Of a DNA stretch of 64,000 bases, positions 1 through 10,844 are shown piece by piece; the first letter of the stretch is position 1, and each line of letters begins with the position of its first letter. The DNA is from Phoronis australis (taxonomy: Eukaryota > Phoronida > Phoronidae), in contig NMRA01000006.1 in assembly GCA_002633005.1 (NCBI GenBank), positions 976,427-1,040,426 of the forward strand, written 5' to 3'. A model generated the notes under the pieces. The model searched no databases. It saw only the letters and a program-made list of their open reading frames with translations, and had not been told where the DNA came from. The translations under genes and the position numbers were made by a program.

Positions 1-230
1 CTGCCAATAACATGACTCAGTAGGGCACTTTCTCTGTGCCTGCCAAGACTGTAACTCAGTAATGTACATACAGAGGATTAACATGGTGGTACTGTACGCT
101 GCTAATGTACTATCAGTCCAGCAATTCAGTCAAGTGGGTTCCATTTTGTATACTCTATAAATCTAAGCTTTAATTCTGTAACATGGGTTTCTAATCGTGG
201 AGTAAAAGACTACTTAACCAAAAGCTCGTA

Positions 231-441
231 CATAGGCGGATTTAGGGGGGGGGGGGGGNNGGGGGGGGGGGCGCAAAAAAATAAAACAGCAAGAGCGTAG
301 GGAAATGATGAGTTTATTAATTAACCTCTAGCTCCCTACCTCCCCCCATTCGGTGCTATGCGCATCTACAATCGTGCTTGCAGCAAATGTTTACAGACAA
401 AATGTTGCCCCCCCCCTTGTGATATCCTATATCCGCCACTG
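231..441. mobile_element. G-rich hAT-like MITE
   Basis: Short inverted-repeat element. The left end reads cataggcggatttagg and the reverse complement of the right end reads cagtggcggatataggat. A long G run follows the left end and a C run precedes the right end. Bases 330-441 are nearly identical to 42230-42341, so this is a dispersed family. CAGTGGCGGAT-type ends are common in hAT-derived MITEs of marine invertebrates (recalled from general knowledge). I could not define a target-site duplication. Two bases in the G run (259-260) are unresolved. Confidence 0.6.
259..260. other. Unresolved bases in poly-G
   Basis: Two N bases inside a run of about 20 G, probably a homopolymer-length ambiguity in the assembly. 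Confidence 0.9.
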
Positions 442-1442
442 TTGTACTGTTCACTATCACTGCCATTTCCACGAACGTATATCTGACATAGGTATTTTCC
501 CACAACTCCCACCTTCAGTGAACAGAAATGTCGAAATGTTTATCACTGGAGAAGGTGCTGAAATGGACTTAACTTATCTATCTCGTGGTCTCACCAGATG
601 TCGCAAGATCAGCGAAGGTTTGCTGGATCTGGAAAATTATACGTAAAGTATTGGCATATCTTACTATTATTTACAGCGGGAAGTGCCACCAAACTGTGTT
701 TATGTTAAAACTGAACTTGGTAACGCCGATATATTCTACACACGAGCTGTCTTTCCACCAACGGTGAGTGCGTAATAAACCTTGCATAGCCAGCTGCCTT
801 TGGATAATAAAGAATATACATGTAACTTGCGATATAGTGAGACAAGTAAGTTTAGATATCCAGGTTTTTTTGGTGATTACATGACGCCTTAAACTAAACA
901 CCAGTTTTGAAAAAATCGTGGCTGAAGGTCAACTGACCCAAAAGGTCTCCAACTTATGAGTCAAGTTGGAGGACCAGTGGTTGAAATTAATGTTTTTTGT
1001 CTTTGGCAGCTTGGGTGGCATTTCCAACATGATCAGCAGATCTCAGAAAACTGGCATCATTGTTTTAGTCACTCACAAAAAATTATCAACTGGTCAACAT
1101 ACACAGTAGTTGTGCAACCATTTCCATACGCCCATTGCTCCCAGTTACAAAAGGTTATTAAACTCTGTAATGGTGATTTCAACACTCCACTGTAAACATC
1201 CCTGGAATGATAAGAGCCGGATTCAACATAAGCACAGTTCATATTAAAGCCGGTATCACCTGAATATTTGGTTCCTACAGCATGTTAAGAGCATCCCTCT
1301 GAGCCCACTAGTGCTATAAATTGTCAAATGTAACGAACTGCGCGTTTTGGCTTGCTTTTGTTTACGTCACCATAATACGTTCTCCATAATACCTGCAATC
1401 ACTCAAACAAGGGACATCTTGAATCTTACACAAGGAATAGGT
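442..1442. other. Stretch with no recognisable feature
   Basis: AT-rich sequence with only short ORFs. I see no splice-flanked coding segment, inverted repeat or RNA gene. Confidence 0.5.
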
Positions 1443-1780
1443 TTAAAGGCGAAGGCAACCTTTTTCCATGTCATTTTGAGCTAAAATAAGGTTGGTTGGT
1501 TATCCTAGACATATTTTCCACTTAATTACAGCTTTTCGTAATTCTATTAATTACTCGTCCGCTACTGCGCAAGTGACTTTTTCGGAGGCAAGCGTTTCCC
1601 GCCACTTGGTTTTGCGTTGACTTTACCGTGCGAATCTGTTCTATTCTATTCTTGTTTTGTGCTGTTTTTCAACAATTGTCGCCACCACTTTCCATCGGCG
1701 AGTATTCTGCGGCAAGATAGGTTAGTAGAGAACTCAACCACGTTGGATTTAGGGAATGTTTAGTGTATTGTAAGCTGTAA

Positions 1781-2031
1781 ATGGCTGGAGTCGGTGACCC
1801 GTATCACAGTGACAGTAGTGTGAGTGACGGAGACCTGGTTCACAGCAGTGGTGACGAGGAATTTTTTCACGGACATTCAATGGGTGGGTACATGTTTGAG
1901 CCCGAGTGTAACGAGGCAGAGTACGCACAGGCATAGGCAGCTGTTGAGAGAAACGAGGCGGCTACTGAGGACAGACGTGGTGACACATCTTGGTGCAAAT
2001 GCACTGTGTGCGTTGTTATGCCTACCTCAAT
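1781..2031 (+). pseudogene. P2X7 intracellular-domain-like ORF, interrupted
   Basis: An ATG at 1781 opens a frame that starts MAGVGDPYHSDSSVSDGD, runs through an acidic linker and a GGYMFEPE motif, and hits a TAG stop at 1934-1936. The same frame then continues with R-R-G-D-T-S-W-C-K-C-x2-C-x3-M-P-T until the N gap begins at 2032. The order [acidic linker, GGYxFEPE, ..N/DTxWCxCxxCxxMPT] is the opening of the zinc-binding domain of the P2X7 receptor tail, which also occurs in stand-alone proteins of many invertebrates (family knowledge). Here it lies wholly inside the inverted-repeat transposon, so it is a transposon-borne copy rather than a receptor. The single stop and the gap prevent any judgement on whether a full protein existed. 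A relative with the same MAGVGD start lies in the truncated copy at 9.4 kb. Confidence 0.55.
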
Positions 2032-2671
2032 NNNNNNNNNNNNNNNNNNNNNNNNNNNNNNNNNNNNNNNNNNNNNNNNNNNNNNNNNNNNNNNNNNNNN
2101 NNNNNNNNNNNNNNNNNNNNNNNNNNNNNNNNNNNNNNNNNNNNNNNNNNNNNNNNNNNNNNNNNNNNNNNNNNNNNNNNNNNNNNNNNNNNNNNNNNNN
2201 NNNNNNNNNNNNNNNNNNNNNNNNNNNNNNNNNNNNNNNNNNNNNNNNNNNNNNNNNNNNNNNNNNNNNNNNNNNNNNNNNNNNNNNNNNNNNNNNNNNN
2301 NNNNNNNNNNNNNNNNNNNNNNNNNNNNNNNNNNNNNNNNNNNNNNNNNNNNNNNNNNNNNNNNNNNNNNNNNNNNNNNNNNNNNNNNNNNNNNNNNNNN
2401 NNNNNNNNNNNNNNNNNNNNNNNNNNNNNNNNNNNNNNNNNNNNNNNNNNNNNNNNNNNNNNNNNNNNNNNNNNNNNNNNNNNNNNNNNNNNNNNNNNNN
2501 NNNNNNNNNNNNNNNNNNNNNNNNNNNNNNNNNNNNNNNNNNNNNNNNNNNNNNNNNNNNNNNNNNNNNNNNNNNNNNNNNNNNNNNNNNNNNNNNNNNN
2601 NNNNNNNNNNNNNNNNNNNNNNNNNNNNNNNNNNNNNNNNNNNNNNNNNNNNNNNNNNNNNNNNNNNNNNN
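2032..2671. other. Assembly gap (640 N)
   Basis: Run of N inside the transposon at 1443-2949. It removes the middle of the element, where the rest of the P2X7-like ORF should lie. Confidence 0.98.
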
Positions 2672-2949
2672 GTGTGGCATGTTGACTGACTAGTAAATGA
2701 AAGCAAACGACGACGGAACTTAACACAACCGAGGTAGAACAATGACTGACTCGGCAGCTCTCACAGTCAGACTATATGAAAAGAAATTGGCGCGAAATGC
2801 TTGCCTCCTAAAACGTCACTTCCGCAGTAGCGGACGAGTAATTGATAAAATTACGAAAAGCTGTAATTAAGTGGAAAATATGTCTAGGATAACCAACCAA
2901 CATTATTTTAGCTCAAAATGACATGGAAAAAGGTTGCCTTTGCCTTTAA

Positions 2950-4224
2950 GAAACAAAGCGGAGTGTGCCATACAAATTCATTTCTCTAGTATTTTTAAAA
3001 ATCCATCATTCTTACATGCATGCCAACTGAAGTTCCATGCCGAGCAGGATTAAAGGAAGACCTATACCCGCAAAGAGATGTCCACCAATGTCTGATCATT
3101 GTCACTTGTTGTTTGTTTAATAGCAGGTTCCTGTAAAAATATCAACCAATAAGGTAAATCCTAAACAAGCGGCCAATCCTACGAGCTGACGCTGTCGGCT
3201 ACGAAGCGCCAAAAGTTCCGGCTATTTTATACGATGCTTGATATGACGTTGACTTTTTCACGGATGTCGAACTATATTTTTCGAAAGTTCTATTGAGAGT
3301 CTGCATAAAATGTTAGTTTCATAAATGCATAACATGAAATTTTGATTTCATGAGTAAGAATGAAGTAGTAATAATACATTCTGTGCCAGAATGCTTGCGC
3401 AATAGTCACTCAAATACAGAAATAGTTCACGCATCCCTCTGCAAAATTCTACTATTTACAACAAGAAAAGGTTTAATTTTGTTTGGGTTTTTAATTATAT
3501 TCTATAGTGAGGAAAATTCGTACTCACTCATAAAGTCGTCCACACTTACGACCTACCTCACTACCCAGGTGGACAGTGCTTCTAACGAAAGTATACTTCG
3601 TTTTTAATTCTAGTAACTCATAACGTCTTATCGTTGGCAGGTCCTTAATTAACGAACATATCTACACGTATCTGCTAACATTCAAGACCTAACTGTAAAA
3701 GAAAAGAAATAACAGTATTGTAATAGTATTGTGGTTTGTACTGGAACTACACTTACCTTAGGACCTTTATGGCACAATTAGTTAGAATGGTTTATTATAC
3801 TGTATAAGTCTTGGCAAACAGTTCTATGAAATGTGACTCATATGCATGTGGTCTTGTGTATTGCAAAAACATGTTGTTGTACAGTAGTTAGTCAGTCCGC
3901 AATAAAGCAATGTTCAAGTAAAGACGTCTTCTTCACTCCTCTCACCGCAAGATATTACAAGTATCAGTCATTACATCTGTTCCTCTGATACAATGCTAAA
4001 AGCACTCCTATAGGACACTCACATTGAACTCGTCAAGGTTGGGCATAATTGTGTTTGATTATCATAACAACTTCGTTCTTACTCAAATTGTTTAGGTCAT
4101 GCTTTACAAGCATTTATGAAATTAACAATTTCATTTCGTAATAACGGAAGTAGTCATAAAACTGCATGTTTAAAGCTACATTGTTAGCATTTTATTTTGC
4201 TAACTCTGGTTCTCCGTGCCTGGG
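2950..4224. other. AT-rich stretch without recognised features
   Basis: Contains short ORFs only. No repeat shared with the rest of the window was seen. It may include the 3' terminal repeat of the adjoining DIRS element, which I could not delimit. Confidence 0.4.
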
Positions 4225-4227
4225 ACC

Positions 4228-4995
4228 TCAGTCTGAGCTTGAAGGTTTCTTGTAAAACTTGTTGAAAGTGTTAGCATTGGCCCAATTGACACAAGCTATT
4301 ATCTGCCGTGCAGAGACCCCTGGCGTTTGAAACTGAAGTATCTGGTGTTGAATGTGCTTTGAAAACTGAAGTATCAATTCTGGTTGCAGCCTTAATTTCT
4401 TTGAGCCGTCATGCTATAGAACAAGCTATCACAGCCTTGTGAGGTCTGATGTAACTCAGAAATAGGTGGTTCATTTGATCTCGAGTCACTCTCAAATTGG
4501 CTTTTCTACTCAACTATGATAAAACCGCAAATAGCTTCTCGTTACCGTTAAAGATTGTAATGAAAAATTTAAGAAAGGACTGTTAGGTTCTTTGCTTTTA
4601 GTCATCCCCACAATGGGGATGTCAATCGTGTCCCCAAATTCAGTTATTAACGTGAGGTTGATTTTGTGCAACCCCGAGCCTCTGGCGATTGTAGTCAACG
4701 CTAACAGCATTGCCACTTTCCGGGACAATTCTTTCAGTGACAATTCCACATTGTCTGCCAACGATGCTATGTATAGCAGGACGTCTTTCACATTCCAAGT
4801 GGTGGTGTATCTTGCCCTAGGGGGAGGAGTTGTTAAGCATTGCTCGTAAGAGGCCTTTAATGACCGGGTGTTGGCCTAATGGGGTCCCTTCAATTGGCGG
4901 TCGGTATGCCGACAAGGATGAACTGCAGTTATTCAAAGTAGCATACTCGAGTCCTTTGTGGAACTGGGCTACAAGAAAGTCTGCTATGTTTGCTA
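4228..4995 (-). pseudogene. DIRS tyrosine recombinase, broken
   Basis: Minus-strand segments in three frames follow the DIRS recombinase. An N-terminal SAM-like part (about 4995-4824) reads ..ANIADFLVAQFHKGLEYATLN.. in pattern and ends at a stop. A catalytic part (4791-4510) holds LLALTTIARGSGLH with the first catalytic Arg. A further frame (about 4500-4325) holds the H-S-T box, where the Arg expected in HxxR is Pro. The last frame (4320-4228) contains NWANANTFNKFYKK, with the catalytic Tyr in FNKFY, before a TGA at 4228-4230. Frameshifts and the missing HxxR arginine mean the copy cannot be active. Confidence 0.75.
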
Positions 4996-6739
4996 AACTG
5001 GCTTGTAAGGGATCAACCGCCCTTTTAGGACAGGGGCCTGCGTATACTTTCCGGTTGCAACGTCTTCTGAAAACTCCTTTGTTGGCTGATGAGGCCTGAG
5101 ACTGTCCAAGCTGCAGGATTTAGACTGTTGGCCATGATTAGCGGATGTGTGTCCTCCTTGGGGGGACGTCAGTAATAGTGTAACAGGTGGCAACAGAATC
5201 GGCAAATCGATGCTCATGCTTATGGTTGACCTGGCCACACCGGAGAGACTAGTGTCAACGAGGCCTCCTGTTTCCGCACTTCGGCTTATGAGGCAAAACG
5301 ACGGGAAAGCATAATGTGCGTTCATACTGTTGCAGTTCAATGTAAAGGCATCAGTCGTTATTGTTAGTGGTTCCAGCTTCCAACTGACAAACTTCGTCCT
5401 TTGAGATGTCAATCCACCAGAGAAGAGTTCCATTGCAAATGGGTCACGCATTTTGTCTAGCTGCCTGAATACCTCTCGGCCAAACATCCAGTTGCTCTTG
5501 TCCGTGAACACTCTAGATTTGTTAACCGCTATGACGTTCTGCACCCCGGTTGGTGCTTGGTAGTAATTGTGTTCCTGCGTGTCACTTGAAGCAAAGTTCG
5601 GGATCGCGTACCTCCCGTTTCGTTTATATGTGTCACTGGGTGAACATGACACTTTGTTCATTCTCCGACAAAGCACTGAATGGCAAAGAAGATTGCTTTG
5701 AATCCTAGCACATTGATGTGTTCCAAGGCTTCCGAGATTTCTGCATTTGTAGCTGCCGATAATGCAAGGGTGCTGTTTGTATACTGCAAGAGTGGATGCA
5801 CTGAGCTGTCCTGTGAGCTGTGACAGCTCCCTGACAGTAACCGTTGTTTGCTGCAGTATTTGTTTTCGTTTGTTTTTTAAATTTCCCTTCTGGCAAGGAC
5901 ATGTCCATTTTCTGAGAATCCACAACGAAACCCAGGTACTCTACTGTCTGGCTGTCTGACAGTTGCGATTTCTCCCAATTTAGAACGAACCATGTCCTCT
6001 GGAGAAGCCAGAGCCGAGTTCCTGTCGGTTTCTAAGTCTTCCCTCGATTGGTTTAGTATTATAATGTCGTCGAGATAGATCAACAGCCCCACACCCACTC
6101 GTCACAAGAATGCCACGTCTGGCTTCAGGAGCTTTGTGAACACTCAAGGGGCTGAGCTCTGTCCCAAACGGCAAACCTGAAACTCGTACAGTGATAGGTT
6201 CCAAGCAAATTGCAGATAACGACGGTGTTGCTGTGCTATTTGGACCCAAAATAAGCGTCTTTTAGATCTAAGGTACACATCCAATCGCCTGGTTGAATCA
6301 GTGATACCGGTGTTGTCATGCCTTCCATTTTGAGGGGTTCGTAAGTTAAAAGCCTGTTTAGTGGTCGCAGGTTGAACACTGGTGGAAGAGTGACATTCGT
6401 TTTCTCCCTTAGAGAAATGTGATCGACACTGGGTGTTATCGAAGCGATTGCGCCTTTATTTAGGAGGTCTTGCACTTCCTCTGTGAGAAGCATTCTCTCC
6501 GTTAATGAGAATGTGGAGCAGACACCTTTCCCCTGAATTGGTCGTTCGAAAAGATCGAGCGCAAAACCCTGAACTGCCTGTAGCACCCAGGTGTCGTTTG
6601 TTAGCTTGCGCCAATTGTGTAGAAATTGGTTGATTTGTCCGCCCAGCGGCGTTTTGTTTGCTGAGGGAACAAGGACAAACATGCCCAGGTGCGAATCCGA
6701 GTGTGTGAGTACGTCTAGTGGGACGTCCTGGCTTGACAC
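4996..6739 (-). pseudogene. DIRS reverse transcriptase / RNase H, broken
   Basis: Read on the minus strand. The N-terminal RT part (6739-6240) has GGQINQFLHNWRKLTND, EEVQDLLNKGAI, FNLRPLNRLL and LDLKDAYF with the first catalytic Asp. After frameshifts an LPFG motif follows near 6170, then IYLDDIII near 6080-6063, the catalytic Asp pair. The connection near 5860-5700 shows TVRELSQLTGQLSAS and APLHYRQLQMQ, characteristic of DIRS polyproteins. RNase H follows, with TITTDAF near 5360 carrying the first acidic residue and MNAHYAFPSFCLISR downstream. The tail has DLPILLPPVTLLLTSPQG near 5210-5160. At least three frame changes make this a pseudogene. Confidence 0.85.
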
Positions 6740-7500
6740 TTATAGTGACCGGTGTGCAACCTGCACGTCTGCAATGGATAGTTGTAATGGCACTATTGGC
6801 CTTGACTCGTTCAAAGCGACGCGGCCGGGAGCTTTTCCTCCTGGTCTGCGAGGGTTGGGGGTAGTGGTTGACGCCCCCCCCCCCCTTCTCCTGGCGTGAA
6901 GATGGGCCCCTTGGAAAGGGCTGTGACTGGAAAAAACCACCCATTGGTCTTTGTTGTCTGTTCCCGAGGTACGTTTTGATACCTCGGGCTCTACTTCCGA
7001 CCCGTGACCTTCTTGTGTAGTGCCTTGTAGAACCTTCGACCAAACACTGTTGATGACCTGTTAATGGCCTTGGCTACTACCATGTCGCCTGCCTCCAAGC
7101 TGTCTCGCAGCACTCGGAACAGGACGTTCACTCGTCTTTTATACGAGATGGCAGTATTGGTCTGGCCATTAAACATCACGGTCTGTTCCGCCAAGAAGAA
7201 GTCCCTGCGAGTCAATTTTCACTCCCCTCACTTTTCCGCCAAAGGGTGCCGAGCGGGCCCTTGTTATTCAGCACACACTGCTGCACATGTTTATTGCTGC
7301 TGTCCGCAACGGCTAATGGCTTTTGGGCCGGCGGTGGCACTCAATCTAGCACATCCCCATTAAGGGCCGGTCTTCACAGCAAGCTCTGGTTATGTCCGAC
7401 AGGGCGTGTGATCGAATATGGATTCTTTCAGAGCTGTACTGAGCAAATGATCAAAAAAGTGGTTGGCAACGAATGCTGCCAGGTCTTTCGACAGTGACCA
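6740..7500 (-). pseudogene. DIRS gag-like region, broken
   Basis: The upstream part of the element. Near 7500-7400 the minus strand reads WSLSKDLAAFVANHFFDHLL, the pattern of DIRS Gag capsid-like segments. After stops, 7215-6991 encodes TAISYKRRVNVLFRVL with basic residues, followed by a Gly/Pro/Arg-rich stretch (about 6960-6890) with PMGGFFQSQPFPRGP, typical of the Gag C-terminus before the RT frame. A C homopolymer at about 6873-6885 could be one frameshift source. Assignment rests on order and pattern, not on an alignment. Confidence 0.6.
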
Positions 7501-9130
7501 TTGCACCAATTTGACTGTAGCTAAAAGGTCAAATCTAGCCACTTTGTGTGTGGGTAATATTAGTCAGCCTCCGAGTCGGATAACTCGTGACAAGAGGCTG
7601 TGCTACTAGTGGCTCATGGGCGCTGCCCTTCTCGACGGCAATCAGCTTCAACAGACCCAATGTCGCAGTCTGACTACATACGTACAATGTCATCTGGGTC
7701 TGACCCTTATCATACACGGACATTGAAGGGGAGTCATTGCAAGCAGATACATTGCCGTGTGAAAATAGCCCGCCCGTAGGCGGATTGGTAGACCGCCGTC
7801 TGCCGATACACCGCCATGAATACACCGTTAACAGCGCCAAAACACTTGTGTTCGCTTTTCGAGCTTCTATAATTACAGTAAAGGTAACCCGCAAAGGTGG
7901 ATGGATGAATTTAGAATAGGAATTTTACGATTTCGATTCGACACTGTATGTATACGTCTGCTTATCAAATAGTTGAATTGCAGAAGGATGTGTGCGCAAT
8001 TTCCGTCTTTAGTGCGCAAGCATTCTGACGCAGAATGCACTTATTATAAATGCTTCCATTCTTACGAAATGAGATTACTATACTCGTCACCATTGGCAAG
8101 TTCACGTTTATGTATTAAATGCACTGGGCTATTTTTTATGGTGTTGACTGGTTTGGCTGTGGTAATAAATTTCTTTCCCTTCACGTAATGGTATCACAAC
8201 CATTCCTTTGCCGCCATCACCGTTTCGGTCATTACCTGCTCGGCCACTAATATGGGTTGTTGTTCACAATTTGTGAACAATCTGCTGTTTTTCGAATAAC
8301 CTGTCGATAACATGTACAGTACCTTAATTACACGTATTTCGAAGCCATTGGCCCACAGTACAACAAATATGCGAAAACACATCCATAGAGGTTTCGCAAA
8401 GCGACGTGAATGTGAATTATGACGAACAAATCATTCTTGTTCGATGATATCGAGAGAGAATGGAAAAAGGGAGCCACAGGTTTCGCGTTTTGAAGCGACG
8501 CAAATCCCCATGTATTCACGTAAAATGCTCAAACGGGATTACGGCACAGCTAACAATGGCATGTGTTACCCTGTATTAGAAATGCGTGATAATTGACCTT
8601 CACGTCGCTTTAAGCTCTATAATGTCCCAAGAAATGAGTAAAAAGTTACGCAATCAGTTACATCTCCATCTGTTGCTCGGTTACTAAGATATCATTGACC
8701 CTGAGCTACATAGTGCGTATTACAACAAACTTTTGATGTAGAGAGTGATACGAATCAAAGTAAATATATTGATGTGCGTCATGATTTTTGGAGTAGATTT
8801 GTACTTTTAAATGACTGTTGTAAATGAATAAATATGAGTTATTGATCACCGCCTTAATTCACTACACAACACATCTTCCATGCCACATGGCGGGAAACTC
8901 ATCTCAGTCACATGCCATCAAAAATAATTTAAGGCAGTTTTGCCTAATTTCTCATGTAAGTCTAGCTTTCTATTGAAGCTGCTTACTGTCTTATGGAATA
9001 TAATGTACTACAGTGACGTCCTTACAACGTGCTTCAAATTTCTGACTCTTTAGGTAGCACCACCCAGGTACATAACAATAGAGGAAAATATGGGAAACGT
9101 GACCTTCCCTCCTCGGGATCCAGGAGTAAG
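7501..9130. other. Stretch with no firm feature
   Basis: A minus-strand ORF at 7535-7894 may be the 5' part of the DIRS element, but I recognise no motif. From 7920 on only AT-rich sequence with short ORFs is seen. Confidence 0.4.
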
Positions 9131-9133
9131 TAT

Positions 9134-9690
9134 GGTCAAAGGCGAAGGCAACCTTTTTTCATGTCATTTTTAATAAAAATACGGTTCGTTGATTAACCCA
9201 GACATATTTTAGTTAATTACGACTTTTCGTCATTTAATTAGTTAGTCGTACCCTACTCCGGAAGTGATGTTTAGGGGTTAAGAATTTCCCGGCATTTTGT
9301 TTCCGCGTTTGAGTTTACTTTGAGGATCTGTTCTACTGCTGTGTTGGTACTGGTTTCCTCAATTACGTTGGATTTAGGGATGGTTTAGTTTGTGGTAACC
9401 TGAAAATGGCTGGTGTCGGAGACTCATTTCACAGTGATGTGAGTCTGTGACGGCCTGTTCACTGGTGACGAACTGTTCTCTTCAGTGGGTGTCCAACTGG
9501 GCTTGTATACACTCCCACTACTCAACATCGCTGCAGGGCTGCTTACAGGTTCTAAGCTGGAGAACCCACCAGCAAGGGCTAGTTCCCGGAATTGCACTCC
9601 CTGGGGGTAACTACGGAGACACGGGTGACAGTAGATAAAGAGGCTCCAGTCACTGTAGTGGCTACATATCGCTAGTAAATGAGTTATAAA
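9134..9690 (+). mobile_element. Truncated copy of the TTAA inverted-repeat transposon
   Basis: Bases 9137-9420 align with 1447-1800: the AGGCGAAGGCAACC tip, the sub-terminal block and a decayed MAGVGD coding start at about 9406, followed by early stops. The expected flanking TTAA is TCAA here. A short shared block (ctagtaaatga) at about 9674 matches 2690, so part of the 3' interior remains, but no right inverted repeat is found. This is an older, 3'-truncated relative. Confidence 0.7.
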
Positions 9691-10805
9691 AAGTGGCAGA
9701 AAATAAAAGTTCAGGCACTTCATAGTTGATTGCTTAGTATAACTCAAGTACTGATGACGTTTGACAATTTTTGTAAACGGTAACCTAAAAAATGAGAATA
9801 AGTTAAGACACTTTCACGTGATAAAATTTATTTTAGAGAATTAAGGATGACGTGTGTGCTAATAATCCCGCACACTTTCATTTGCCTCATTTATATTTTC
9901 AGCGACGAGATGACAATCATGAACCTCAGTAATTTTAACCTACGCAGTAAGTAGTTCAGTACTGGAGGAACAGCGAGCCATTAAGTAAAGAAATAGATAT
10001 GGTGCAAAATGAACGTACATGGGTAGTTTTAAGATTGGCGAGTGCCAATAAACTATGAAGGGTTTTCTTGAGTTGCCGATAGTTTCTACGCTCTTTTTGG
10101 TCACGGAAATAGAATCTTATCGTAGCAAGGGATCAGTTTTAAGAGAATAATTTCCTTGTTTTAGCCAGCCAAACGAGATAAATTTAGGATTATACAAATT
10201 GACTCCAAGTGAAATTTCCGGAACGCCAGATAGTGTGGAAGTTGCCTGGTAGTACTTATTTACATCGCATATGACAAGTTTCGTCTGCAGTTATCGATAA
10301 CGGACTTATACAACAATTAATAGGACTGAACTCCAGATTGCGTGATATACGCAGCGAGAAAGTGCATAAGAGGTGACACTAAGCGCACTAAGCGATCACA
10401 TGAAATTTGTTGCGTGTGAAGTTTTAAAAATATGAGTCTCATCCTGGCCTTGCCACAGTGAACCTACCGCACATTAACTAAGGACCTGTTGGGAGGCTGA
10501 TAACTTAAATCAAAATAATTAGGATTCTTACTCTCATGAAATCAGCCTCACAATCATCGAAAAACCTATTTTTACTCTGTACCTGCATGCACTCACATCA
10601 ATAGCATACACTGAAGCAACGGTGAACAATGTTTAAAACGTTGTAATTTGCCAAGCGGTGCATAATTTCCTATGAACAGTGCACCGGCAAGTTCCTTAAA
10701 AGTTCACAGAGTTTGGTTTAGTAACTCAAATAGGGTTTCGTGGAACTTTGCGAATGGCCTATTTTTTCCGTACGTGGCATAGATTCGCTAAGTCGGAGAG
10801 CAGCG
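9691..10805. other. Stretch with no recognised feature
   Basis: AT-rich, no coding evidence and no repeat shared elsewhere in the window. Confidence 0.5.
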
Positions 10806-10844
10806 TCTAAGTCAAGGTTTGATTGGTAACGGCGCCGTTTTGGG

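Larger units (their letters stand above)
1443..2949 (+). mobile_element. TTAA-flanked DNA transposon with ~170 bp inverted repeats
   Basis: Bases 1447-1620 reappear in reverse complement at 2775-2945 with few differences, giving long terminal inverted repeats. The outer tips read AGGCGAAGGCAACC, and TTAA directly abuts both ends (1443-1446 and 2946-2949). TTAA duplications are known for Kolobok and piggyBac superfamilies; the AGG start and the similar THAP element at 46.2 kb favour a Kolobok-like assignment (inference). The interior is about 1.5 kb, of which 640 bases are an N gap. The only visible gene is the interrupted ORF from 1781. No transposase is visible outside the gap, so this is probably non-autonomous or internally deleted. 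Confidence 0.8.
4228..7500 (-). mobile_element. DIRS-like retrotransposon, decayed
   Basis: On the minus strand, in order, lie a gag-like region (7500-6740), reverse transcriptase and RNase H (6739-5000) and a tyrosine recombinase (4995-4228). This gene set is diagnostic of DIRS-type elements, which integrate through a tyrosine recombinase rather than a DDE integrase. Every domain is broken by frameshifts or stops. The 5' edge may extend towards 7900, where a 119-codon minus-strand ORF of unclear nature lies. The inverted terminal repeats and internal complementary region expected of DIRS were not identified by eye. Confidence 0.85.

Noticed and set aside
1824-2742. Several 217-291 codon ORFs on both strands
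   Set aside because: They owe their length to the 640 N bases; the real flanking codons are few.
4592-5099. Plus-strand ORFs of 85-89 codons
   Set aside because: They are antisense to the DIRS recombinase and RNase H, which carry recognisable motifs on the minus strand.
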